From Ampelocalamus luodianensis (lineage: Eukaryota; Streptophyta; Magnoliopsida; Poales; Poaceae): a stretch of DNA of 64,000 nucleotides. Every line of letters begins with the position of its first letter. The first letter of the stretch is position 1. Below the pieces are notes generated by a model. The model ran no database searches. It was given only the letters and a program-made list of their open reading frames with translations, and had not been told where the DNA came from. The stretch covers positions 70,202,476 to 70,266,475 of the forward strand of contig CM070634.1 of the NCBI GenBank assembly GCA_036346255.1, given 5' to 3'. A program made the translations under genes and the position numbers. Of this stretch, positions 1 to 10,907 are shown in pieces.

Positions 1-116
1 GGTCTTGTGCTGATTTTGTGATTGTTTTTGAGCCTTTTGAGTTTATTTCTTAGTGAGTTAATTGTTTCCTTGCCTTCAGTTCCCGGGTTGTTGCTAACTT
101 ATCTTAGTGGAACAGG

Positions 117-1615
117 ATGACTAGAAGAACTCGCAGCGGGCAGAGTCAGCCAATTGGTCATGATGAGAAGCTCCCGCCTCCTCCGACCACGGCTGAGGTT
201 CTCGCTCAAATCGAGTGGAATCGGATGGATCAGACGCGGATCCTGGATGTTATTGTGAGGAATACATCCACTCTTTCTGGTGCCTCCGGATGAGGGGAAG
301 GAGGTGGGCACCAGTTACGGGGGGACTCTCAGAGTTCCTTCGCACTCAGCTGCCCACTTTCTCCCGGTCCGAGGATCCACTTGACGCAGATGATTGGTTG
401 CATCTGGTTGAGCAGAAGCTCAACATTGCTTAGTGCCAGAATCAGGAGAAGACACTCTTTGCATCCCACCAGCTGGAGGGTGCAGCATTCTCTTGGTGGG
501 AGAACTTTCATGCCAGGCAGCCCACTGGCCACGTGGTCACTTGGGAGGAGTTTCACACCGCTTTCCGTCGGGCTCATGTCCCCGCCGGCCTGATGAAGCT
601 CAAGAAGAAGGAGTTTCTTGCACTCAAGCAAGGGCGCAGATCTATGACAGAGTACCTGCACGAGTTCAACCACCTAGCGAGGTATGCTCTTGCTAATGTG
701 GCCACTGATGAGTCCAAGCAGGAGAAGTTCATGGAGGGCTTGTCCGAGGAGCTGTAGGATAAGCTCTCGATCATCGATTTCCCCGACTTCCAGACCTTGG
801 TTGACAAGGCCATTGTCACCGAGCACAAGGCGAGAGCTCTGGAAGAGTCCCGCAAGCGCAAGTGGGAGGCCCAGAAGGCATCTCGGGCCAGCCTTCCTCG
901 TCCTCGTGTTGGGCCAGCACCAGTGGCTCATTCTCAGGCTTCACCCCTACCGAGGCCGTCGGCGCTAGTTCCTCGTCCTTCGTAGGCTGTGTTTTAGCCA
1001 CGTGCACCTGCGGTTCAACAAGGTGGTCTCCGCAACCCGGCTGCTGAGGTCACTTACTTCCACTACCACAACAAGGGCCACTATATGAATAGTTGCCCTA
1101 AGAAGACTAGAGCGGTCCCTCATCCTAATGGAGGACACGAGCAAGGAAGTGGTCATCCTCCTGACCAGAAGACTGTCCAGAAGACCCAGGGCGTGGAGAA
1201 TGGCCGAGTCAACCACATCTCGGCTGAGGAGGCACAGGAGGCACCCGACGTTGTGTTGGGTACGCTTCTTGTCAATTCTTGCCCTGCTGCAGTTTTATTC
1301 GATTCTGAAGCTTCACATTCCTTTATTTCAAAGTCATTTGTTGTTGCTAGTGATCTTCACTCTGTTCCTTTGGGTGTTCCTTTGCTTATTCGCTCTCCGG
1401 GTTCGGAAATGAGAGCTGATCAAGAATGCCAAGATGTCTCCATTGAAGTGGAAGGAGTGGGATTCTTGGCGAATCTTGTTCTACTCAACTCAGCAAGTTT
1501 GGATGTGATTCTTGGCATGGATTGGTTGTCTCAGCATTTGGGGCAAATTGATTGTGCCAGGAAGGTTGTCTACCTCACGAGTCCCTCAGGCGAACATGTT
1601 GTGTTTTCGCCGTAG
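117..1615 (+). pseudogene. Gypsy gag-protease, degenerate
   Basis: A likely gag start is the ATG at 117 (MTRRTRSGQSQ...). The reading continues through PLDADDWLHLVEQKL at about 375-420, a retrotransposon-gag domain (TWEEFHTAFRRAHVP, about 538-585), a knuckle region at about 1050-1098, and a protease domain (VLFDSEASHSFISKSF, ILGMDWLS) ending at a stop at 1613-1615. Defects seen: a stop inside the N-terminal region at about 286, TAG after LNIA, TAG after LSEEL, at least one frame change, and loss of zinc ligands (YFHYHNKGHYMNSC where CFxC is expected). The protease D-S/T-G active site reads D-S-E. Protein binding and processing would therefore fail. Confidence 0.8.
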
Positions 1616-2374
1616 CTGCAAGGACTACGTCTTTGTGCACTTGAAGCGAAGCCAGCCTTGGAGATTCAGGATGTCCCCCACAATATGTGACTTCGTGGAT
1701 GTTTTTCCTGAAGAATTACTTGGGATGCCTCCAGTTCGAGACTTAGAGTTCGTCATCGAGTTGCTGCCCGGTACCGCCTCGATTTCGAAGAGGCTATACC
1801 GAATGCCTCCTAATGAGGTTGAGGAGCTAAAGAAACAACTAGGTGAGCTTCAAGAGAAGGGTTTCATCCATCCTAGCTCATCTCATTGGGGTTTTCCAGT
1901 GATCTTTGTGAAGAAGAAGGACAAGACTTTGCGCATGTGCGTTGATTACCGCCCGCTCAATGAGGTGACTATAAAGAACAAGTACCCTTTGCTCCGCATC
2001 GACGATCTTTTTAACCAGTTGACCAGAGCTCGGGTATTCTCCAAGATTGACTTGAGATTGGGGTATCATCAAGTCAGGATCAGATCTGAAGATATTCCGA
2101 AGACGGCTTTCTCTACTTGTTGTGGACTTTAGAGTACACCGTCAAGTCTTTTGGCCTAACTAATGCTCCTGCTTTATTCATGAATCTTATGAACTCGGTA
2201 TTCATGGAGTATCTAGATAAGTTTGTGGTGGTTTTCATCGATGATATCCTTATCTACTCCAAGAATGATGAAGAACATGCTGAGCATCTGAAGCTTGTGT
2301 TGGGAAAGCTGCGTGAGCACTAGCTGTATGCAAAGTTCAGCAAGTGCGAGTTCTGGCTAAAGGAAGTGGTATTT
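1616..2374 (+). pseudogene. Gypsy reverse transcriptase, N-terminal part
   Basis: After the protease stop a pol reading frame shows KKKDKTLRMCVDYRPLNE, KNKYPLLRIDDLFNQL, FSKIDLRLGYHQVRI and the catalytic box FIDDILIYSK (FIDD at 2234-2245). These are the fingers and palm of a chromovirus RT. Stops occur after FSTCCGL (about 2130) and after GKLREH (about 2322). The frame is cut at 2374 by the adjoining LTR, so thumb, RNase H and integrase are missing. The RT family assignment is firm; the gene is not functional. Confidence 0.85.
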
Positions 2375-2970
2375 TGGTGATTAATAACAAATTTATTTGT
2401 GAGACTAAATCTCTTGTTTGATATAGCTATTGTTTAGTCTCAGTTGGATAAAAAGGTGAAAACATAAGAGGTATGCATTCGACATCATTTTCTCATATCT
2501 TGTTGTATTCATCGGATCCAAAATATAGGTTGAACTCTACCAAAAGGTTAGCTTGGATATGTGCATATGTTCTTATTACACATTCGTGTATGCACATATT
2601 TAGGAGGAGTTAACTCTATGTTTTGTGGTTTCATTGGTATTGATCCATATTTCTTCATCCACATATATTTACGATCTCTACTTTGAAATATATCTTTAAG
2701 TATATAAAACTTGTGTAGTTCATATATACTCATTCTTTATATTCAATTATTTGTAATTGTGATGGTTGTCATCAATTACCAAAGAGAAAAAGATTGAAAT
2801 ATCTTGTCCCACCATTATGAGCTAATAGTATGTTGTGGTAATTAATGACAATGATATTGTGGAACCAACATTTTCCATAAGTTGGATGAATAGGTTATGT
2901 TCCATGGAGATAGAGACTTTGGATGACATTATAAGTTAATCGTCATCAAGTCAAGAGCTTGGAGTAAAAG

Positions 2971-3190
2971 ATGCATCATGTGTTGATGCGTATCAAGATC
3001 TCAAAGAAAAGGAAATCATCATGTGTTGATGATGTTCGAGAAGAGAAGATGATCATGAGTTGATCATCAAGTCAAAAGAAGACCCATCATGTGTTGATGG
3101 AGATCTAGTGAAGGAGTGCATCATGGGTTGATGCATAATCAAGTCAAGAACCTGAAGTGAAGGAAATCATCATGTGTTGATAATTATCAA
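2971..3190 (+). repeat. Dispersed CATCATGTGTTGATG palindromic repeats in LTR
   Basis: About six copies of an imperfect palindrome of the type GCATCATGTGTTGATGC (clearest at 2973-2989) occur in about 220 bp. They are separated by short spacers often containing ATCAAGTCAA. Each can fold as a small hairpin (CATCA/TGATG). The array lies in the upstream, U3-like part of the LTR, where repeated cis elements are common. The function is unknown. Confidence 0.7.
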
Positions 3191-3749
3191 GTCAATGACC
3201 CGATCTTGAAGTGGAGATATGCGTTATCAAGCTTCAAGTGAATGTGCAAAGTAAAAGTATGACTAGCTAGTGCTAAGGATGTGTTCCTAGTCTTTTATCG
3301 GTCTTGGTGTTTGGTTGGAGATCAGATTGCTAGTATAGGTTACTGTACTATTAAGACTAAGAGGGGTATTGACTAGTAGCTTGAGTTAGTCATGTGTTGA
3401 TAGCTCGTTTGTGTTTGTTCTAGCTCTCGTTAGCATGTTGCCAATTTACGAATATGTTTTGCAAACAGTTGAGGCTCATGTTTAAGCCTTGTAGCATGCG
3501 ACTTTAGTTTGCAAATGTGTTTTGTAAATGGTTTAGTCCATATACCCTATTCCTTGTGGTGTGGTTCCAAGAGTTGGCAAATGTGTTTTGTAACTTGTTG
3601 AGAGTTTCACTTTTAACTGTTGTTTGCATTATCATCAATTGACAAATATGTTTTGCAAATTGAGTTGAAGCGGAATGCAAAATCCTTGTTTTCCAGTCTC
3701 TGGCGGTATGACTTCATGCTGTTGGTGGTATTACCGTAATTGGTTGTAA

Positions 3750-3905
3750 ATCTGGTCGAAGACCTTGTCGTGAACAGTGGTCGAAGACACTGGTCTAAGA
3801 CAGTGGTCGTAGACACTGGTCGTACAAAGTGGTCGAAGACACTGGTCGTAGAATAGTGGTCGTAGGCTTGTTCGTGAACAGTGGTCGTAGACCTGTGTGG
3901 TTGAG
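3750..3905 (+). repeat. Short tandem repeat GTGGTCGTAGACACTG-like
   Basis: Repeated variants of AGTGGTCGAAGACACTGG and AGTGGTCGTAGAC follow each other with roughly 16-18 base spacing over about 150 bp in the U3-like part of the LTR. Copies differ by one to three bases. No coding role is seen. Confidence 0.7.
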
Positions 3906-3914
3906 GACCTGATC

Positions 3915-4240
3915 GAGGATCAATCGGTATGACCGCATTTGTTCAGTGGTATTACCGTATGGCGGTAGTACCGATCCTTTTGGCGTTATGTTTTTTTCTA
4001 GAGAATGTATTTTTCTGGATCGGCTTGCTCCTTTGTGGAGCGGTATGATCGTATTTGTTTTGCAGTATAACCGTATAGCGGTAGTACCGATTCTATCGAG
4101 CGGTACGCTTTTTTCAGTGGTGTTTTCTGGTTTGGCTTTCTCCTGTGTGTCCAATGGCTAATTTTATAGCCATTGGAGCAGATCGGTTGGAGCAGATCGG
4201 TAATACTAGGCTTGAATGGTGGCATTACCGCATTTGTTGA
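3915..4240 (+). repeat. GCGGTA / TACCG inverted short repeats
   Basis: The pieces CGGTATGACCGCATTTGTT, GGTATTACCGTATGGCGGTAGTACCG and close variants recur at about 3925-3970, 4040-4110 and 4196-4235. Many are self-complementary (GGTA...TACC), so the transcript could form hairpins. They lie just upstream of the LTR TATA box. Confidence 0.6.
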
Positions 4241-4284
4241 TTCGTTTTTGTCTTTGGTTCCAACGGCTAGTTTTCGTGTGTGGG

Positions 4285-4293
4285 CTATAAATA
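4285..4293 (+). promoter_or_regulatory. TATA box of the solo LTR
   Basis: CTATAAATA at 4285-4293 sits in a GC-flanked context about 780 bp before the LTR end. This is the expected place for the U3/R boundary in an LTR of this size. The downstream sequence is CT-rich, as in many plant transcript leaders. Confidence 0.55.
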
Positions 4294-5149
4294 CCCACCT
4301 TAGCTAGTTGTGGGTGATGTTGCTGAAGGTTCCTGGTGCCATAAACATTCCTTTGAGCTAAGAGCAAGCCCTCTCCTCTCTTTTATCTATGTATTGCACT
4401 TAGTGAGCTTTGAAAGGAAAATCCTAAGTGCATGTGTTGTATTTGGTAGTGGATTGTGTATCCATTGAGCTTAGAAATTTGATTCGTTTAAGTGAGAGTC
4501 TTTGACTTATTACTCTTGGTGTTTGCCGACACCTAGACGGCGTGGAGGCATCGTGGTCCGGTGATCTTCTCAAGAAGCTTGTGAGAAGGTCCGACCGTTG
4601 TGAGTGGTTTGGTGCTTGCCATCTCCGGAGTGGAGGAAGAGCAACCCCGAGTGGATCGAGGTGTTGGTTCATTTTGGAATCGGTCCAAGTGGTTGGACTT
4701 ACCTTGAAAGTGTTGGCTTAATTTGTGAAGCCGATCCTATTGGTTTGGGCTTACCTCATCGTGGATTAGGGGAGACCGGCAAGTCTCTGTACACCACGGT
4801 AAAACATCATCGTGTCATTGTGGTTTGATCTGTTGTGTTTTACTTTATTGCAATTTACATTCAGAGAATTAAATTGCTTATCCATCTTTGTATGATTGCT
4901 ATCATTCAATAGACTTAGATTGTTGGTGCACTTAGTGAGACTAGTTGGTTTAGGTTTTAATTGGGCAAAACTGAATTGATTTACGCTTCCACATTAAAAC
5001 TCGGTTTTAGACAAAGAAGTTTTTAAAACCGCCTATTCACCCCTCTCTAGTCGGCCTCCTCAATTTTACAGCGGCTGCTGCTATGCATAAGACAATTCTT
5101 ATGCTTCTATGACTAACAATAAATTTATCGCACGGTTTAGACGAACTCA

Positions 5150-5533
5150 AAAATAGAGTGGTACGAACTTGGATGGACGCAACGGAAGAAAACAGACTAC
5201 AAAAAAAATAAAAGACTCAAACAATAGCTAGCAGCAAATATTGGCAGCAGCACAAGAAAAGACTAATGTGGCCGCCCCCGGGAGCGAAGATTGCTCCTCC
5301 CAGGGGCAGCGACAGCGGAGGCGAGTAGAGCCTAGAAGGCGGCGACGCTACAGTAGCTCTAACCCTAACCTTTGATCTGATACTTTTGAATATTGTATGT
5401 ATATTGAAGAGGCCCAATAGGCAATATATATAGTAGATACAAGAGGTGTATGCCATATAGAGATAAGACAATACAAAAAGCAGATAAGGAAATACAAAAA
5501 AGTCTCCATTCTATCTCTAACATATCTCTAACA
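5150..5533 (-). mobile_element. Possible Copia LTR/leader fragment
   Basis: Read on the minus strand from 5533 the sequence begins TGTTAGAGATATGTTAGAGATAG and continues through an AT-rich stretch, a polypyrimidine tract and a GC-rich leader. That is how several plant Copia LTRs start. The opposite end is not defined and no coding domain is present. It could instead be a non-autonomous element or unrelated intergenic DNA. Confidence 0.3.
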
Positions 5534-5806
5534 TGTACAATGGTATAGACAGCTGCTGTCTATAGCAACTCTCCATGTCACCTGTGGACAGCACTAAAGA
5601 CAGCTCATATAATGAGTTGTAGTGATACAGTCGGCTACATGATTGTAGATAACACATAATTTTTTAATGCTTTCCTTGTTTCTGGTGATACAGTCGGCTA
5701 CAGGATTGTAGACATTACATTTCTCTCTTTTTATTATTTTTTATCCATATCAATTTAAGTCCTACGTAGCAGAGACTATAGATAACTGATTCAAACCCAT
5801 TGTACA
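5534..5806. mobile_element. MITE-like element with 10-bp terminal inverted repeats
   Basis: TGTACAATGG at 5534-5543 is matched by its exact reverse complement CCATTGTACA at 5797-5806, giving a 273-bp unit with no coding capacity. Inside are two direct copies of GTGATACAGTCGGCTACA (about 5622-5650 and 5685-5713) 63 bp apart, and a self-complementary piece near the left end (ATAGACAGCTGCTGTCTAT). A clear target duplication is not visible, so the superfamily is left open (hAT or PIF/Harbinger type are possible). Confidence 0.55.
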
Positions 5807-6391
5807 CGACCTCGTAGCTAGACAGTGAGTAGGCCTATTCATCGGCGGCACAACCCAGCCCGATTTTCATGCGCTCAAGCACCAATATTTGGCCCGTAGG
5901 CCTGGCCCAGAGCCCGACAGGAAATAACAAAATAATATTTTATTCCAAATAATTAAATTATATTTTTATTACAAAAATAATTGGAAACCATTGTGTGTGA
6001 TGTTTGCGGATGCCGTTCATATTTGGAAGCTCTGCCGGCTTGCCTTCTAGATTCTTCAACTGATGTTATCAAACTCATTACCATGATTTGCAAATCATTA
6101 CTACAATCTAAATGCATATATATATTTGAGTCGATGATCATACTAGTTTTAAATATACCTAGTATATATACTGCTGTCGATTCAATTATTGTTTATTATA
6201 ATAATCATAAAAATGTGCATAATTCTAACGGAAGGGAGCAACTACGATTAAAAAAATTATTTTGCCAAATTCTTGCATTGGGGCTATAAAAAGCCAAAAA
6301 ACGACTTTGATTGCTCAATGGAGAGAGTATATTGAATTAACGACACATGCATATTGAGTATCGGAAGAAGAAAGGAGAGGTTATGTATGAC
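5807..6391. other. Unassigned AT-rich spacer
   Basis: No convincing gene is seen. The left part holds a GC-rich phrase with repeated GGCCC/CCCGA words (5850-5925), of the kind found in grass hAT-like MITEs, followed by AT-rich DNA. If the ankyrin exon to the right were part of an intact gene, its intron and later exons should lie here on the minus strand, but no ankyrin motif is visible. Confidence 0.4.
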
Positions 6392-6706
6392 CTTGTCGTA
6401 GGGTGACGAGAGGAAGACGACCCTGATCAGCAGGTCCGCCACGTCCACCATCCCCTTCTTCGCTGCCAGGTGCAGCGGCGTGTCGCCGTCGTGGTTCTTC
6501 CCGAAGAGGAGCTCCCCGCTCATCACGGAATTCCTCATCACGAGGATCTCCCGCGCGAAATCCGTGTGCCCGTGGTACGCGGCGATGTGGAGGGCCGTGT
6601 TGCCCTGCGGCGTCATGGAGTTGAGGATTTTGAGGTCGCTGGCCACGAGGTGCCTCAGATTCGCCACGTTCCCTTTGCTTGCTGCCTTGTGCAGTGCTGG
6701 TTCCAT
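6392..6706 (-). CDS. Ankyrin-repeat protein (ACD6-like), orphan first exon
   Basis: The minus strand from ATG at 6706 encodes 105 residues with ankyrin motifs: NTALHIAAYHGHTDFARE at about residues 36-53 and DTPLHLAAKKGMVDVADLLI at about 75-94. The start MEPALHKAASKGNVANLRHL matches the usual N-terminus of plant ACD6-like ankyrin/transmembrane proteins of the plasma membrane, linked in that family to defence. The exon is proposed to end at DK with a donor GT (complement of 6390-6391), since family members keep similar residues here and then splice. The next ankyrin exons and the membrane domain are absent in the 1.3 kb beyond, before the next recognised element, so this is probably a 5' gene fragment left by rearrangement. 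An upstream ATG frame (6655-6882) is probably only 5' leader. Confidence 0.65.
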
Positions 6707-7320
6707 GGTCCCTTGCTAGTAATGAAGAGTACGTCCCTAGACTCTGAAGCGTTGAACACGTACGAAACAAATTCTCTCCTGGAAGGGAGTGTTTCAAAGC
6801 TGATCAAACGGAGAGCATTGATGGACGAATGGAACAAAAGAAATGGAAGACGATATAAAGAATTCAAGGCATGCATGCGCACCTAGCTCGTGGCTGCAGA
6901 TATATGTAGTAACTGGAAGCAGAGGACGGACGTTGTTGCTACTTGTTGAAATCTAAACTGCAGCGTGCATCTATCTGCATGCAAGCAGATCGAGAGGACT
7001 CCGGAGTCTGGAGACACAACGTACGCAACAACGGTGGCTGAGTGGTGGCACGTACGTAGGTGGAGTTTATAGGATCGGAGGGGATCGAAGACGAAAGGGT
7101 TAATTAAGTGGGTTATGCAGGCCGGAACATGTGAAGAAAGAATAATTCCTTGCGTGTTCCTCCGCCACGCAGGAATAGGGGTTAATTAAGCGCTTTTGCT
7201 AGCTCCTAGCCATCCGAAATTTTTTAAAAATCCAGTCACCTATAATTGCATAGTACTAAGTCTAAAATTACATGACCAAGTGACCTGCAATTTTAGCACA
7301 ATTTTATTGTAACTTTTAGT
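6707..7320. other. Upstream region of the ankyrin exon; no gene seen
   Basis: This should hold the 5' leader and promoter of the minus-strand ankyrin exon. A weak TATA-like word (TTTATATC on the minus strand, near 6853-6860) is the only candidate. A 24-bp word containing TTAATTAAGTGGGTTAT occurs at about 7099-7122 and again at about 7654-7678, bracketing the minisatellite. Confidence 0.35.
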
Positions 7321-7600
7321 TCTATTTGTTTTTGTATTTGTAGAGTTTATCTAGATTTACTTTTGTCTAGTTTATATTTTTTATTTGATTTTTGTATCTG
7401 TAGGGTTCACCTAGATTTTCTTTTGTCTAGTTTAAAATTTTTTTATTTGGTTTTTGTATATGTAGGGTTCACCTAGATTTTCTTTTGTCTAGTTTAGAAT
7501 TTTTTTTGTTTGGTTTTTGTATCTGTCGGGTTCACCTATATTTACTTTTGTCTAGTTTAAATTTTTTGTTTTGTTTTTGTATTTGTAAGGTTCACTGGTG
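7321..7600 (+). repeat. Minisatellite, about 61-bp unit, 4-5 copies
   Basis: Copies carry the phrase TTTTTGTATCTGTAGGGTTC followed by ACCTAGATTTTCTTTTGTCTAG. TCTAG anchors lie at 7366, 7426, 7488 and 7551, giving periods of 60, 62 and 63 bp. The unit is T-rich and non-coding. Flanking copies of a TTAATTAAGTGGGTTAT word suggest the array lies inside a small mobile or duplicated unit. Confidence 0.8.
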
Positions 7601-8555
7601 ATCCAATAGCTCAAAAAAAGTGACTAGTTTTTTTTTTGTAGCATAGTCAGTCCCTTAATTAAGTGGGTTATACAGGGGGTTAGGGGTTGTATTAATTCCT
7701 TGAATGTACTTCTCGGTGTTCCCTTAGTGGCACTCTCGAATCCGTGCCGTAAAAAATTTGACCACTGATATGTTTCAAAATATGTAATTTGCTAAACAAC
7801 ACTCGAGTGTTTTGTGTGGAGGGAGTACTTGTTTTTTGGTCCGTCAGATGTCGTCGTGATTCACACGATACACAAGCGCATGGGAGACGATGAAAATGGG
7901 TTGACGATCAGGGGTAAAAACGGTTGGGACCCGAACCCATGTCCTGCTGCACGTGAAGCCATAATTTTTTTAAATGCCCGTGACTCCTTGAATATCGCGC
8001 CTTTTCCCCCTCTTTGTGTCCTTCGCCATCTATAGAGTATTCCTTTTCATTTCCCACACCAACAAACGAGAGTGAGCGCGCGGAGGAGAAGGGGAGAGGG
8101 GGAACACCCGATTGTTTGTTTTCTCATCGCACTCGCAAGGTATGGTTCACACGTACACCCGGGAGGCTCTGGTTGGGATTTTTTTTGGCGATTTTTGTTT
8201 GATCTAGTTGGAAGGAGGTTGGGGCATTTGTCCTTTTTACAAGGAGAGGGGGAGGAGGGGGTAAGATCTGAGGTTTTAGCTGTGGATTAGTATCTAGTTT
8301 TGTATGTTTTTGGGCGGGGATCAGTTGCTTTTGTTCGATTTAGAGGGATTGCCGGGGGGGGGGGGGGGGGCAAGCGGGGTTGTTGAGGGGTTTGGATTTG
8401 AGTCCTGAATGTGGTAGGATTTTTTATTTATTCACTTTTCTCCCGAGTTTTATTTTTATTCCATGTTCTAAGGGAATCAGATTATGTCTATTTTGGTGAC
8501 ACGTGTGTTAGTATTTTGTAGGTGCATAGGGTTTTGTGTTTTAGCAGGAAGGAGG
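7601..8555. other. Non-coding region with possible transcript leader and G17 run
   Basis: No supported ORF. About 7917-7945 contains GGACCCGAACCC, whose complement resembles a tRNA/SINE B box. From about 8020 a purine-rich leader ends in CGCAAG followed by GTATGG (about 8137-8143), which could be a non-coding first exon and its donor. 8354-8370 is a run of 17 G. No downstream exon can be named because a large LTR begins at about 8556. Confidence 0.3.
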
Positions 8556-10907
8556 TGTCGGGACTCAGATATACAAATCTAGACCCTCTGTGTATAATGC
8601 ACTTTTTCAGGATCATGCTAATGCACACAATATCAACATAGATAAATATCATTTCACATAAGACAAATATAAGAATAAATGGCTAATTTAATTATTAAAT
8701 AACAGTAGTGACCTTATGGTCGATTTTACATTTATTAAGCCATCCAAGGCTAGCACTAAATAAAGAGACGACATCGGAATGGAAACAACTCTAGTAGGAA
8801 CCCATCGACTTGCCACAGGCATCCGACTGAGATCAAGACCTAGCAATCACCCTCCATGTTAAACTCCTCCTCGTAAGCAGGCGAAGAATCCTCCACTTCA
8901 GCTAAATAATTGCAGCAAGAATGAGTACTCCAAGTAGTCAACAAGTTGTACCACAAAATGCAAGTATAGACGATAGCTTATTTCTGGGGGATGACTTCTA
9001 TGGTTATTTTACAAAAAACAACATTTGCATTTGAATACAAATAATAGATTAAAATGTAATTTAAAACAAATAGACAATAATAGTTTAACTAGTATTGTTC
9101 ACAAAGACCATAAAGCCTAAACAATTTCTTTCACACAGCCACATGAGTTAAACCACACAGCTGTCCCCATTCCCACTTGTTTTTATGAAAATCCATCTCT
9201 TGTGTGAAATCCCCGAGCATGTCCATGATCGCAAATGTGGCTATTCGAATAGATTAATTAACACACTGTAGAGGTTTATACACTTTACCCACAAGATATA
9301 ACCGGTGTAGCTAGCACCAATCATAATAAAACCTTTTTGGAACTTCATCTTAACAGTTGATCCTCCTGTTGTGCATACTGCTGGCACCAAACCTTGGCAC
9401 ATATGGTTGGCCTGTCGTGCATCATTGGACTCGGACACGGTGAATCGCTCATAAATGTGACTCACCACATAGATAGAATCACACCTCTACCCCAACACAC
9501 AATCTAACCTATCTGCCCGAGCAATCAATGTCACGAATCCGTAAGTAACTAACTGAGGACCGTCCCATAACAGGCATGTGGTCATACAATCATGGCTCAG
9601 TTCAATGGCGTATAAAGTTAAGTCCTTAATTCACCAAGGCAAAACTGCCATGCTACTACTAGCTACCACATTCATATTTTTCCAAACGCACACAGCTCCA
9701 TCTTATCACAATTCTATTCACTTGCCTCGATCTCAATCTTTTCCCACCTTTTTGGTTAAGTACAACACATGCCATAAATGAGCGATAATATACAACACAC
9801 AACCTTTCCACAAAGTTGTTTTACAATCACTTAGTCAAGTTTAGATTTACAACTCAAAATGATATCAATAACCCATTACATGGTTAAGCAGACTATTCGT
9901 ATCTAACCAACCCACGTTGATGCTATAATAATACGATCTAATAATTAACCAAGGTAGGGTGACAAAAGATCTGGATAATACAATGAGCAAGGCGAATATA
10001 ATCAAATAGGTGTATAGGTAATCCCAAAGTATTTAAGAATTTAATAATTGAGATGACATGCAATAATTTGAATCAAAGTAATTTTGAAAACTGGGATCAA
10101 CATGGTCAAAGGTACAACTTGCCTTAAAACAAGTTTGGGTACTAGTCTTGAACTTGATCAACTCCTCCTTCCTCGAAAACTCTCGAAGTATCAACGTCTA
10201 CTCACAAACAAAAGCAAAAATTAAAATAAATACCAAATAGAGAACAAACAAACTTTAAAAACTATATAAAAATCACAAGAATGTAGATCTTGAATTTATA
10301 TAAATTTAGAGACTTGAATGGGCTCAATCGGAGTTTTGTATGAGGAAGAATAAGCTCTCGGAAGATTTAAATCTAAGAAAAAGAGAAAGAAAACACTATT
10401 TCAGATTTTTGAAATTTTCTTTCTAAAGGAAATTTCAAAAATATTGCATTAGCATGACGTTAGCAATGAATTTTGAAATTAAAATAAAATCCCAAAAATA
10501 GGAAGTAGAGACTGACAGGTGGGACCCTTGGTCTATAGACTAGGTCTAAGGATTTGGCTCATAGGTCTATGGCTCATGGGTTCATGGAATAGTACACTGA
10601 CATGTGGGGTCTATATTTCACAAACACGGCTCACGGTAGGCTAGGTTCACCTAGGGTTAGGTTTAAGGTTTTGGTGCGGGTGGCGTTCACGCGACTGAGG
10701 TGCTGACATGGCGCACACGTGGCAGTGACAGGGTTGACACATAGGCGGCCACAACGACAAAGATTGACAGCTGCCACGGCTTGATGACAGTGACGACGAA
10801 CGACAGTGAAAGGAGGTCATCGCGAGCATGCTTAGGCTCTGGCAAACTCATCTAGCAGCTTCGATGCGACGGTGGGGGTCGGCAAGGGGCTCAACGGCGA
10901 TGAGGAC

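Larger units (their letters stand above)
1..2374 (+). mobile_element. Truncated Ty3/Gypsy retrotransposon, 5' internal half
   Basis: The stretch reads in the order leader, gag, zinc knuckle, aspartic protease, reverse transcriptase, which is the Ty3/Gypsy order. The RT resembles the two chromovirus polyproteins further right in the window. The element enters from beyond the left edge, so its 5' LTR is not visible. RT homology stops at about 2374, just after the motif KCEFWLKEVVF, where unrelated LTR sequence begins. The rest of RT, RNase H and integrase is not found on the other side of that LTR, so the 3' half was lost or moved rather than simply split. Stops and frameshifts show it is dead. 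Confidence 0.85.
2375..5070 (+). mobile_element. Long solo LTR, probably Copia type
   Basis: The block starts TGGTGATTAATAAC and ends CAATTTTACA, in keeping with TG...CA ends. Near the 3' end it carries a TATA box and then the phrase CTATTCACCCCTCTCTAG, which from memory marks the 3' region of many grass long-LTR Copia elements. There is no primer-binding site after 5070, no PPT before 2375 and no coding sequence, so it reads as a solo LTR of about 2.7 kb. Five-base flanks (ATTTT-like on the left, GCGGC on the right) do not match, so a deletion or recombination affected one side. The clade is inferred, not shown. Confidence 0.6.

Noticed and set aside
2375..5070. The long LTR as a simple insertion into the Gypsy RT
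   Set aside because: The RT does not resume on the right side and no target duplication is present, so a simple insertion cannot be shown.
5981..6289. A 102-residue plus-strand ORF next to the ankyrin exon
   Set aside because: AT-rich, no motif, and the opposite strand is equally open in part. No evidence of a gene.
7917..7990. A tRNA gene
   Set aside because: Only a T-arm-like word is present. No acceptor stem, D arm or anticodon arm can be formed.
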